Source: Acidobacteriota bacterium
GTDB taxonomy: Bacteria; Acidobacteriota; Terriglobia; Terriglobales; Acidobacteriaceae
Length of the DNA: 7,490 bases
Assembly: GCA_021781255.1 (NCBI GenBank)
Contig: JAJXXG010000421.1
Span: 1-7,490 of the forward strand
Direction of reading: 5' to 3'
Shown here: in pieces, positions 1 through 6,618 of the stretch
Position numbering within the stretch: position 1 is the first letter of the stretch
Layout of the letters: each line of letters opens with the position of its first letter
Program-made: the position numbers and the translations under genes
The notes under the pieces: generated by a model
Databases searched by the model: none
Seen by the model: only the letters and a program-made list of their open reading frames with translations
What the model was told of the DNA's origin: nothing

Positions 1-843
1 GTGGTGCGTATCCCAGCCGCCGACGTCTGTGAATGCGACTTCGACGCCGAGGTTGGCTTTGAGCAACTGCGCGATCTGACGCATGTTGTTGCCGAATTCC
101 GAGTTGGGATACACGACGCCTGGGGCGGGAGTGTATTGCGCGGGATTGGCCGCACGGAGCATGGCTACGGCGTCGAAGGTTTCATCGCCGGCGGTATGGA
201 AGATGCGGTCGCCTGTATCGGCATACATGGCCTGAAACGCGCTGGCCGCTGGGGAGAGAGCCGGCCCGCGACCACCAATCGTAAAGCCGTTGACATTGTT
301 GAGAGCGATGGCGGGAATCTTTCCGGCGAGCGTGAGTGGGACGTCAGCGCCAAGAGCGAGGGCACGGAAGGTGGTGTGAGCGCTGTGACGGCGCAGATCC
401 TGCGCCTGCATGGCGCGGTTGAGCCAGCCGTCGCGCGTGTTCTTTACTCCGGGCGTACCGGATTCCATGTAGTCCTGCGCGTCGAAGTGGGATCGCGTCA
501 TGTCCGGTGATCCGACAGCGTGGATGAGGGCGAGTTGACCCTGGCTGAAGAGCGGCTGGATGGTCGCGAGCGAGGGATGAAGGCCGAAGAAGCCGTCGAG
601 ATCGAGGACCTGCTTTTGAGGGATGGCGATGCTGGGGCGCATCGAGTAGTAGTTCTTTTCGCGATAGGGGACGACGATATTCAGCCCGTCTGCCGCGCCA
701 CGCTGGAAGACGACGACGAGACGCTGCCTGCGCGCAGGCGCTGCTTGCGCCAGGACTTGCCGAACGAGAAAACCGGGCAACGCAGAGGTACCCGCAAGAG
801 CCAGGGCACCGTTGCGGAGAAGAAATCGACGCGTTGTTTGCAT
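1..843 (-). CDS. DUF1501 family exported protein, C-terminus cut by window edge
   Basis: The reading frame is open from an ATG at 843 to base 1, giving 281 residues with no stop in the window. I translated it by hand. The N-terminus carries a Tat-type signal: arginines at residues 5-6 in TRRFLLRNG, then a hydrophobic stretch ending near LAQA (about residue 34). Family hallmarks follow: LVVVFQRGAADGLNIVVPY near residues 42-60, SPDMTRSHFDAQDYME near 112-127, and GGWDTHH at 275-281, where the window ends. DUF1501 proteins are placed with the alkaline phosphatase/sulfatase-like superfamily, and the conserved His and Asp residues would fit a metal site, but the activity is not established. The gene lies 13 bases after the DUF1800 stop with a near-perfect Shine-Dalgarno, so the two are almost certainly cotranscribed. 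Typical family members run to roughly 400 residues or more, so a substantial C-terminal part is missing. Confidence 0.9.
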   Translation of the reverse strand, partial: MQTTRRFLLRNGALALAGTSALPGFLVRQVLAQAAPARRQRLVVVFQRGAADGLNIVVPYREKNYYSMRPSIAIPQKQVLDLDGFFGLHPSLATIQPLFSQGQLALIHAVGSPDMTRSHFDAQDYMESGTPGVKNTRDGWLNRAMQAQDLRRHSAHTTFRALALGADVPLTLAGKIPAIALNNVNGFTIGGRGPALSPAASAFQAMYADTGDRIFHTAGDETFDAVAMLRAANPAQYTPAPGVVYPNSEFGNNMRQIAQLLKANLGVEVAFTDVGGWDTHH

Positions 844-856
844 GGGTGACCTCCTT
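844..856 (-). promoter_or_regulatory. Strong ribosome binding site for the DUF1501 gene
   Basis: On the minus strand the spacer between the DUF1800 stop codon and the DUF1501 ATG reads AAGGAGGTCACCC. This contains AAGGAGGT, a full anti-16S match, with about 5 bases to the start. It fixes the start at 843. It also shows the downstream gene has its own efficient initiation site and need not depend on coupling to DUF1800 translation. Confidence 0.85.
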
Positions 857-2980
857 TTATCGGCGCTGGAACTCTGGCGAACCAAGTAGAAGTCCAGCGA
901 GTACCTGATCCTTGCGCTCTATCAGGCCGGCATTTCGGGGATTGAAATTTGGCTGAATTTGCGCGTAGACGGGATGCTCTTCTGCTGTGGGCATTGCCTG
1001 CGCGTTCTGTTGTTCAAACTGCTGCAGAAGCGCAGAGCGAGTGGAGATGCTGATGCCACCGGGAACGATCTGTGTTTCAAGACGTGCCTCTTCCGACTCG
1101 GGTGTTGGCATTGGGTCGCCGGATGGCTCTGAAGGATTCCAGTGGATTCGCACACCGGGAAACCGGTTTGCTGCGAGGGCCAGGGCGAAGTTCATTCTAT
1201 CGACGAGCGCGCCGGTGTTGACCCACTCGGACGACTGCCAACTGTAACCGCTGGGAGGAACGCAGCCATAGAGAGGCATGCCCATCTGTCGAAGGGCGTT
1301 GGCCAATGGGCCAAAGTTGGTGATGTCTGCATCGCTTGCGCGTGCGGCCGAGACTACGAATTCGATGGGGGTCTTTACCTTGGCTTGGTAGCTGGCGGTG
1401 GACCAGAACTCAGGCGAGTGAAAGAGTGTGCGTAATACTGATGCGATGTCGCCGCCACTGGCGAGGTAGGTGCGCGCCATTCGATCGACGAGCGGCTGCA
1501 GAGGATTGTCGCTTACGAATCGCTCTGCCAACTTCCGGCTGAGGAACTGCGCGGTGGCTGGGCGGGTGGCGAGCAGATGAAGCAACTGGATGCCTTCCTT
1601 CTCGCCGCCGTCCTTGAACTTTTCGCCGAGCACTTTTTTGCTGCCGGGCTCGTGGCGATTGGGGTTAAAGAGGAATCCGCCACCGGTTTGCGGCTGATCG
1701 ACGGTCCAGCCGGTGAGGATGCGCGCCACCTGGATCACGTCGGCTTGTGTGTATCCGCCGTTGACACCCAGGGTGTGCAGCTCCATCAGCTCCCGGGCAT
1801 AGTTTTCGTTGAGGCCTTCGGGGGCTTTTTGCGAATTGGATGGCCGCCGCCATGCAATAGCCTGCGCGCGTTCCGCGGCGCGGGAATCGGGCCCGATGCT
1901 GCTGGCATTGTCGAGGTAGAGCAGCATGGCTGGACTGTGCGCAGTAGCCTCAAGCAGATCTTCAAATTTGCCCAGCGCGTAGGGGCGAATGGTGTCGCGC
2001 TCATAGCTGGCGAGGTAGTAAGGCATCGACTCGTTTTTGTGCAGGAATATGTTGAAGTGATTGAGCCAGAAGTCGGTCATCACCTCCTGCAACTGGGCGG
2101 TTGAGTAGATGTCGCGGGCAAGACGCTGAGCAAGGAGTTCCTCTGTGACCTGGCGCTGGGGATTCTCGAGATCGCCGAGAAGCTCCTGCTGCTCCGGCGT
2201 AAGCCCGGCCATAAGGGCGGCGCGCTGGGGCGGGCGTAACGCGTGGAGGAGGTTGCCGAATTGCGGCTGCCGCATGGCTGCCAGGGTGGCGACGCGCTGG
2301 AGAGGCGGCTGCGCAAGGATCGATTGGAGGAAGGCAGGATCGATTGGTGTGGGGAGGGGTGTATCGAACGCATTGCCGGTGTTGCCGGCGTTGTTTGCGG
2401 GCTCCTTCCTCATGGGGGAAGGATTCTCGGCTCGCTCGGCGTCGGCATTCATGCTCATGCCGGGACTGGGTGGGCCGGGAGTTGCTGCGGGTTGCTGCGG
2501 GGAGGGAGAGATTGCCTTTATCTGCTGCTGGCGGGCTTCAACGCGATAGATCTGGTTTTCATAAACGGCCTGGAGAGCACCGCTTTTCGGGATCGGAAAC
2601 CGGCCATTGATGGCTTGACGGATTATGGCGTTACTGGGCATGCGATACAGCAGGTCGGCGGTGCTCCACTGCATGGCAGGGAACTGAGCAAGGCGGGCGT
2701 TCAGGGCTGACTGATCGAGGGATTCCGGATGCAGTTGCTGGTTGAACCAAGCCTCAAGACCGATGGCGCGGACTGCATCCATATCGCCGGGACGAGGGCC
2801 AAAGGTGAATCGGTTGAGAGCGTGAAGGATGCGCTGATCCCCTTGTATCTGGCTGGTCTTATAGGCCGGGCGCGCGTCAGAGCTGGCCCGTGGTGACGCG
2901 GACGGCTGTGCGGGTGCAAGGGAAGGGCAGACAAGACTGAGACACAGGACCGCGACAATGGGCGATTGAAGATGCTGCAT
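857..2980 (-). CDS. DUF1800 family exported protein
   Basis: This is a 707-residue protein, counted from the ATG at 2980. A hydrophobic signal-like N-terminus spans about residues 7-24 (IVAVLCLSLVCPSLAPA), with likely cleavage near APA-Q. DUF1800 hallmarks follow in order: ILHALNRFTFGPRPGDM (51-67), GLEAWFNQQLHPE (74-86), TDFWLNHFNIF (302-312), RPYALGKFEDLLEATAHSP (332-350), GLNENYARELMELHTLGV (389-406), ILTGWTVD (421-428), FNPNRHEPGSKKVLG (438-452), KVKTPIEFVVSAARA (534-548), and a C-terminal LGSPEFQRR. Residues about 155-215 are Pro/Ala/Asn-rich and look disordered. The molecular function of the family is not established. The frame stays open to a TTG at 3082, but I prefer 2980: it is an ATG, it places the hydrophobic segment at the N-terminus, and it is preceded by a moderate GAGAGAG site. 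A weak point is that the n-region has no Lys or Arg. The gene leads an operon with the DUF1501 gene, a pairing often seen in Acidobacteriota, Planctomycetota and relatives. Confidence 0.92.
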   Translation of the reverse strand: MQHLQSPIVAVLCLSLVCPSLAPAQPSASPRASSDARPAYKTSQIQGDQRILHALNRFTFGPRPGDMDAVRAIGLEAWFNQQLHPESLDQSALNARLAQFPAMQWSTADLLYRMPSNAIIRQAINGRFPIPKSGALQAVYENQIYRVEARQQQIKAISPSPQQPAATPGPPSPGMSMNADAERAENPSPMRKEPANNAGNTGNAFDTPLPTPIDPAFLQSILAQPPLQRVATLAAMRQPQFGNLLHALRPPQRAALMAGLTPEQQELLGDLENPQRQVTEELLAQRLARDIYSTAQLQEVMTDFWLNHFNIFLHKNESMPYYLASYERDTIRPYALGKFEDLLEATAHSPAMLLYLDNASSIGPDSRAAERAQAIAWRRPSNSQKAPEGLNENYARELMELHTLGVNGGYTQADVIQVARILTGWTVDQPQTGGGFLFNPNRHEPGSKKVLGEKFKDGGEKEGIQLLHLLATRPATAQFLSRKLAERFVSDNPLQPLVDRMARTYLASGGDIASVLRTLFHSPEFWSTASYQAKVKTPIEFVVSAARASDADITNFGPLANALRQMGMPLYGCVPPSGYSWQSSEWVNTGALVDRMNFALALAANRFPGVRIHWNPSEPSGDPMPTPESEEARLETQIVPGGISISTRSALLQQFEQQNAQAMPTAEEHPVYAQIQPNFNPRNAGLIERKDQVLAGLLLGSPEFQRR

Positions 2981-3043
2981 TCTCGGCTCTCTCGAACGAT
3001 TGGATACGCCGTTGGGGAACGGCCCTCTGGGCTTGCTGTAAAC

Positions 3044-3071
3044 AAGGACGAGGTTTTCGCAAGAAAGTTGT
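3044..3071 (-). promoter_or_regulatory. Candidate ECF-like promoter for the DUF1800/DUF1501 operon
   Basis: On the minus strand ACAACTT (3071-3065) is followed by 16 bases and then TCCTT (3048-3044), with CGTC overlapping the start of that second element. Compared with the classical sigma-E pattern GGAACTT-N16-TCTGA, the -35 matches 5 of 7 and the -10 matches only the leading TC. Transcription would begin near 3037, leaving a leader of roughly 57 bases before the ATG at 2980. A match this loose can occur by chance, and I found no better housekeeping-type promoter here. Confidence 0.18.
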
Positions 3072-3096
3072 GGCAGACGCAAGAGATTTTGCGAAA
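3055..3096. repeat. Inverted repeat plus direct repeat upstream of the DUF1800 gene
   Basis: TTTCGCAA at 3055-3062 and TTGCGAAA at 3089-3096 are perfect 8-base inverted arms around a 26-base spacer. The heptamer CGCAAGA also occurs twice in direct orientation, at 3058-3064 and 3078-3084, exactly 20 bases apart, which puts the copies on the same face of the helix. The cluster lies 75-116 bases upstream of the DUF1800 start and overlaps the candidate -35 element. That placement suits an operator, but no regulator is identified. Confidence 0.4.
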
Positions 3097-3155
3097 GAGG
3101 AGTCCGAAGCAGGATGGATATCTAAGGAATTGAAACTGGCGAACTTTGCGGCGGT

Positions 3156-3392
3156 TCAGCAGCCTTTTTTGCAACGGGACATGATGGCGGCGTGGAGGCG
3201 CTCGCGCAGCCTGGGGGGCAGATCGTAGATCTCGTGCGAGCGATAGATCTGGATGGTTTTGCGGGTGGTGTTGAGGGTGACCTCGCAATGCTCGCAGCCG
3301 TGCAGATGGCGCTCCAGCTCAGCGCGGGTCTCGGCGGTCACCGAGTTGTCAATCAGGTCGTCAAGAAGGGCAAGAAACTCAGTGCAGGTCAC
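3156..3392 (-). CDS. Soluble zinc-finger (zf-HC2/ZAS-type) anti-sigma factor
   Basis: This is a 78-residue protein starting at a GTG (3392). The ZAS signature is present: C3, then H29-x3-C33-x2-C36 in HLHGCEHC, the zinc-binding arrangement of small anti-sigma factors such as RsrA and ChrR. A second cysteine pair lies at the extreme C-terminus (C74 and C78 in RCKKGC). There is no hydrophobic membrane segment, so the protein should be cytoplasmic. The start overlaps the sigma factor stop in a GTGA motif, and GGAG lies 7 bases upstream (3403-3400), so translation is probably coupled to give near-equal amounts of both proteins. By analogy it would hold the adjacent sigma factor inactive until a signal, possibly oxidation or zinc loss, releases it. 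The partner assignment rests on gene order. The nature of the signal is inference. Confidence 0.88.
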   Translation of the reverse strand: MTCTEFLALLDDLIDNSVTAETRAELERHLHGCEHCEVTLNTTRKTIQIYRSHEIYDLPPRLRERLHAAIMSRCKKGC

Positions 3393-4030
3393 TTTTCAAC
3401 TCCGGTAGCCTTGGGGCTCTTTTTCCGGCGGAAGTACCGGCTGAGGCGCTCGCGCAGTTGCAGCCGGGCACGGAGCAGGCGCGATTTGACGGCCGGGATG
3501 CTGAGGCCGAGTGTTTCGGCCGTCTCCTCGGTTGAAAGTCCTTCGACGTCGCGAAGGACAAAGACGATGCGGAATCCCTGCGGCAATCCCTGAATGGTTT
3601 TGCGCAGAATTTCGGCGAGCTGGGTCTGGCTGTAGTTCTGCTCGGGATCGGGAGCCCAGTCGGCGAGGTCGCGAGGAACACTGCCCTCCTCGGTCTCGAC
3701 GTCCTCGTCGATGGAGACCATTTTCCCTGTTCGCCGCTTGCGCAGGCGCATCAGGCTTTCGTTGACCGCGATTCGAACCAACCATGTGTAAAACTTCGAG
3801 TTCCCCTGGAACTGGTCGAGCTTTTCGTATGCCTTCAGGAACGCATCCTGCATCACGTCTTCCGCGTCTTCGCGGTTTTGGGTGATGTGCTGCGCGATTC
3901 GGAATACCTGCCGCTCGTATTTGCGAACCAGCGTATCGAAGGCCGAGACGTCCCCACTTCGCGCCTGTTCGACCAGGGCGATGTCAGGGTGCTTCTCGTC
4001 TTCTCCTGCAATAGGTTGGATGGTCGACAT
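3389..4030 (-). CDS. ECF-family (RpoE-like) RNA polymerase sigma factor
   Basis: This is a 213-residue protein when started at the ATG at 4030. Sigma region 2 covers about residues 31-101, including ERQVFRIAQHITQNREDAED, VMQDAFLKAYEKLDQF and FYTWLVRIAVNESLMRLRKRR. An acidic linker (about 104-135) follows. Region 4 covers about 139-196 (GLPQGFRIVFVLRDVEGLST, then a helix-turn-helix ETAETLGLSIPAVKSRLLRA), and the tail is basic. There is no sigma region 1 or 3, which defines the ECF group. The start is uncertain: the frame remains open to an ATG at 4144 and a GTG at 4198. I chose 4030 because the extra residues are low-complexity and ECF factors normally begin shortly before region 2. None of the three starts has a convincing Shine-Dalgarno. 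The anti-sigma gene follows with a 4-base overlap, and a transglycosylase gene is divergent upstream. Confidence 0.93.
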   Translation of the reverse strand: MSTIQPIAGEDEKHPDIALVEQARSGDVSAFDTLVRKYERQVFRIAQHITQNREDAEDVMQDAFLKAYEKLDQFQGNSKFYTWLVRIAVNESLMRLRKRRTGKMVSIDEDVETEEGSVPRDLADWAPDPEQNYSQTQLAEILRKTIQGLPQGFRIVFVLRDVEGLSTEETAETLGLSIPAVKSRLLRARLQLRERLSRYFRRKKSPKATGVEK

Positions 4031-4188
4031 GGCGGTTGGTTGCGAAAATTCCGTGGTTGCCGCGCGAAACTTTGTTCCCGGAATCTGCGAGACCAGTTTA
4101 ACGGACGGGGAGCGAGAAACCAAATTGAATGTGGAATTAGGCATCCTAGGGCAAGGGCAGGAATGGGACGAGCGGGCCGGGCAAGGCG

Positions 4189-4216
4189 GTAACGTCACTG
4201 GTTCCAGTACGTCTGA
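4189..4216 (+). promoter_or_regulatory. Candidate ECF-type promoter for the lytic transglycosylase gene
   Basis: GTAACGT (4189-4195) is followed by a 16-base spacer and TCTGA (4212-4216). Against the classical sigma-E pattern GGAACTT-N16-TCTGA this is 5 of 7 at -35 and 5 of 5 at -10 with the expected spacing. Transcription would start near 4222, giving a leader of about 24 bases before the ATG at 4246. The location, facing away from an ECF sigma gene, adds plausibility. The promoter preference of this particular sigma factor is unknown, and a short match can arise by chance. Confidence 0.3.
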
Positions 4217-4227
4217 ACAGTACGGAA
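4201..4227. repeat. Overlapping dyad and direct repeats between the divergent sigma and transglycosylase genes
   Basis: Three overlapping patterns are visible. GTTC-C-AG (4201-4207) and CTGAAC (4213-4218) form an imperfect dyad around TACGT. TTCC-A-GTAC (4202-4210) and GTAC-GGAA (4220-4227) form a second dyad with one bulged base. The heptamer CAGTACG occurs directly repeated at 4205-4211 and 4218-4224, 13 bases apart. The cluster overlaps the candidate -10 element and sits 19-45 bases before the transglycosylase start, a place where a repressor could act. No binding protein is identified. Confidence 0.35.
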
Positions 4228-4245
4228 GCAGCTTAAAGTGAATCT

Positions 4246-6609
4246 ATGAGGGCCGTATCCATTTTTAAACCGCATTTCTTTCCGGCTCGCATGGCGGCAT
4301 GGCTGCTTGCGGCCCTGATTGCGACAGCCCCGGTGGCAGGACTTCCGGCTGGTGACAGTTCCTCGGGCAGCTCGGGGAAGACGACGACCGGCACGACGGC
4401 CGGCAAGAAGAAGGCCGCGAAGAAGAGGATAAAGAGCAGGGGAAAGAAGGTCACTCGGCGGCAGAAGCGCCGCCCGACGGCGCGGGGCAGGCGCATCCGG
4501 AAGGCGTTTGTGGCGTCAGAGGAGTTGCGTCCGATGGCGCAGCAACTGATGACGATGCGTACTCCGGCGGCGTACGCGGGGGTGACGGCCTATGCGCAGA
4601 AGCATACGGGCGAGGTAGCTTCGGCGGCGTATCTGGCGCTGGGCAATGCGTATCTGCTGGACAAGCGATATGTGGAGGCGGCGGCGAGCCTGCGCAAGGC
4701 GCGCAGCACGGGCAGCCTGCTGGCGGACTATGCGGATTTTCTGGCGGCGAAGGCGGATCACGAGGCGGAGAATGACGCTGCCGCAGAATCGCTGCTGAAC
4801 GGCTTTTCCAGGCGCTATCCCGACAGCATCTTTGTCGCCGAGACCCCGGAACTGGAGGCGAACGTTCTACTGGGTCTGAAGGACACAGCGGGGGCAGAGC
4901 GCGTTTTGACGGCAGCGGCCGGGGGACCGGCGGCGAGCAGGCCGGGGTACCAATTGGCGCGCGGGCAAGTGGAACTGGCACTAGGGCAGACGACCTCCGC
5001 GATTCAGGACTTCAAGGATCTGCTGCTGGATCACCCGCTGACGGAAGAGGCCAAGGTGGCGCGGGCGCGGCTGACCGAGCAGGGAGCAGAGGCTCAACTG
5101 ACCGTGGCGGAACTGCACAGGCTGGGCGATGCCTACTACCGGGGACACCGGTACAACGAGGCAAGCGAACAATATCATGCGCTGGCCCGCAAGATGGGGT
5201 TGGATGAGCAGGCGCGCAACAGCTTTGCCGTTGCGGCGGCTGCGTGCGACCTGAAACTGAATCGGCTGACGGCAGCCGAGGTGCGAGCCTTGCCGGATAC
5301 GCAGGACGACAACGGCGCGCGACGGCTGTATCTGCTGATGGAGCTGGCGCGGGATCGCGATGACCAGAACGACCAGCAAAGCATCGTGACGGAGATGCAG
5401 ACGCGCTTTCCGCATAGCGAATGGCTGGCGGAAGCGCTGTTTTCCAGCGGCAACATGTATCTGCTGAAACGGGACTATGCGCGCGCGGTGCAGTACTACG
5501 GGGACCTGGCAACGCGCTTTCCGCAGGATGATTACGCGCCGGTGGCGCACTGGCGCGCGGGATGGCTGAGTTATCGGGAGGGACTGTATACGGATGCGGC
5601 GCGGCTGTTCGATGAGCAGATCCGGCTGTATCCCGATCACACCGAGACGGCGGCGGCGCTCTACTGGCGCGGGCGGCTCTATGAGAGCCTGGACCACAAC
5701 CCGGCGCGGGCAGCGGCCAACTATCGCACGGTGATACGGGTGTATCGCCACTACTTTTACGCGCAGATGGCAAGAAAGCGGCTGGATGCGCTGGGCAACC
5801 TGACGCCGGTGACTGTGCCGGAGCTGGAGCGCTTCCGGGCGCCCGTGGTGCCACCGCTCGATGGGAGTTTCCCGGATGACAGCGATCATCTGGCCAAGGC
5901 CAAGCTGCTGGCCAATGCCGGGTTGAACGCATATATACCGCGGGAGATTGCCGCGGACCCAGACTCCGGCTCGTGGAGCGCGCTGGCCGAGGCGCAGATC
6001 TATGCGTCGTATGGCGAGAACTTCCGGGCGCTGCGGGCGCTGAAGCGGGCATTGCCATATGCCGCAGCGGCTCCGATCAGCGCGATTCCGCTGCCCTACT
6101 GGCACATCCTCTATCCCGAGCCCTACTGGAACACGATCAAGGCTGAATCCGCCAGAAACAATCTGGACCCCTACCTGGTGGCGTCGCTGATCCGGCAGGA
6201 GTCGGAGTTCAATCCGTCGGTTGTTTCGTACGCGAACGCGTATGGACTGATGCAGCTTTTGCCTTCTGTGGGCAGAGCGATGGCGCGGGAAGAGGGCATG
6301 ACGCACTTTCAGACATTCCAACTGCTGGATCCAGAGACGAATATCCAGCTGGGTACCCGCTACCTGCGCAAGATGCTGGAGCGATTCGGGGGCGTGCAGG
6401 AGTACGCATTGGCTGCCTATAACGCAGGGGACAATCGCGTGGCTGACTGGGAGGCCGCCGGCCCGTATCAGGGGATGGATGAGTTTGTGGAGTCCATCCC
6501 GTTTACGCAGACGCGGGAGTATGTGCAGGCGATTCTGCGGAACATTGAGACCTATAAAGCGATTGACGCCTATGCAAACGGAGGCGGCAGAGACGTGGCT
6601 GGACGTTGA
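4246..6609 (+). CDS. slt: Exported Slt-type lytic murein transglycosylase with TPR-like repeats
   Basis: This is a 787-residue protein. A signal peptide (basic n-region, hydrophobic core about residues 17-32, AAWLLAALIATAPVAG) directs it to the periplasm. A Ser/Thr/Gly stretch follows, then a polybasic linker at 54-86 with 20 Lys/Arg in 33 residues. TPR-like helical repeats fill about 125-510, for example SAAYLALGNAYLLDKRYVEA, WLAEALFSSGNMYLLKRDYA and HWRAGWLSYREGLYTDAARL. The SLT domain occupies about 622-770: catalytic E652 in IRQESEFNP, then AYGLMQLLP (665-673), LAAYNAG (722-728) and ESIPFTQTREYV (749-760). Enzymes of this family cleave the MurNAc-GlcNAc bond of peptidoglycan to give 1,6-anhydro-MurNAc products. 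All expected catalytic-domain motifs are present, so it should be active. The ATG at 4246 gives a good signal peptide, though its Shine-Dalgarno is weak. The protein is longer than E. coli Slt70 because of the linker and repeat region. The symbol marks family resemblance, not proven orthology. Confidence 0.94.
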   Translation: MRAVSIFKPHFFPARMAAWLLAALIATAPVAGLPAGDSSSGSSGKTTTGTTAGKKKAAKKRIKSRGKKVTRRQKRRPTARGRRIRKAFVASEELRPMAQQLMTMRTPAAYAGVTAYAQKHTGEVASAAYLALGNAYLLDKRYVEAAASLRKARSTGSLLADYADFLAAKADHEAENDAAAESLLNGFSRRYPDSIFVAETPELEANVLLGLKDTAGAERVLTAAAGGPAASRPGYQLARGQVELALGQTTSAIQDFKDLLLDHPLTEEAKVARARLTEQGAEAQLTVAELHRLGDAYYRGHRYNEASEQYHALARKMGLDEQARNSFAVAAAACDLKLNRLTAAEVRALPDTQDDNGARRLYLLMELARDRDDQNDQQSIVTEMQTRFPHSEWLAEALFSSGNMYLLKRDYARAVQYYGDLATRFPQDDYAPVAHWRAGWLSYREGLYTDAARLFDEQIRLYPDHTETAAALYWRGRLYESLDHNPARAAANYRTVIRVYRHYFYAQMARKRLDALGNLTPVTVPELERFRAPVVPPLDGSFPDDSDHLAKAKLLANAGLNAYIPREIAADPDSGSWSALAEAQIYASYGENFRALRALKRALPYAAAAPISAIPLPYWHILYPEPYWNTIKAESARNNLDPYLVASLIRQESEFNPSVVSYANAYGLMQLLPSVGRAMAREEGMTHFQTFQLLDPETNIQLGTRYLRKMLERFGGVQEYALAAYNAGDNRVADWEAAGPYQGMDEFVESIPFTQTREYVQAILRNIETYKAIDAYANGGGRDVAGR

Positions 6610-6618
6610 GGAGAGAGC

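Noticed and set aside
1..510. 169-codon plus-strand open frame at the left edge, and another at 520..849
   Set aside because: Both are opposite the DUF1501 gene, which has family motifs, a signal sequence and a strong ribosome binding site. The plus-strand products resemble nothing.
1577..2104. 175-codon plus-strand open frame inside the DUF1800 gene
   Set aside because: It is a shadow of the minus-strand DUF1800 coding sequence, which covers the most conserved motifs of the family here.
2981..3082. TTG-initiated 34-residue N-terminal extension of the DUF1800 protein
   Set aside because: It would bury the hydrophobic export signal inside the protein, uses a rare start, and runs through the repeat and promoter-like region. 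The ATG at 2980 is preferred, although the extension would supply positive charges.
3165..3170. Run of six T that might be a terminator tail or, on the minus strand, a slippery A-run
   Set aside because: It is within the last codons of the anti-sigma gene (CKKGC), has no stem before it, and is out of phase for a standard -1 frameshift heptamer.
4981..6321. 446-codon open frame on the minus strand, antisense to slt, and a second long one at 5012..6058
   Set aside because: They lie wholly inside slt, whose translation has clear TPR and SLT motifs. The antisense products are Arg/Pro/His/Gln-rich, typical of shadow frames in GC-rich genes.
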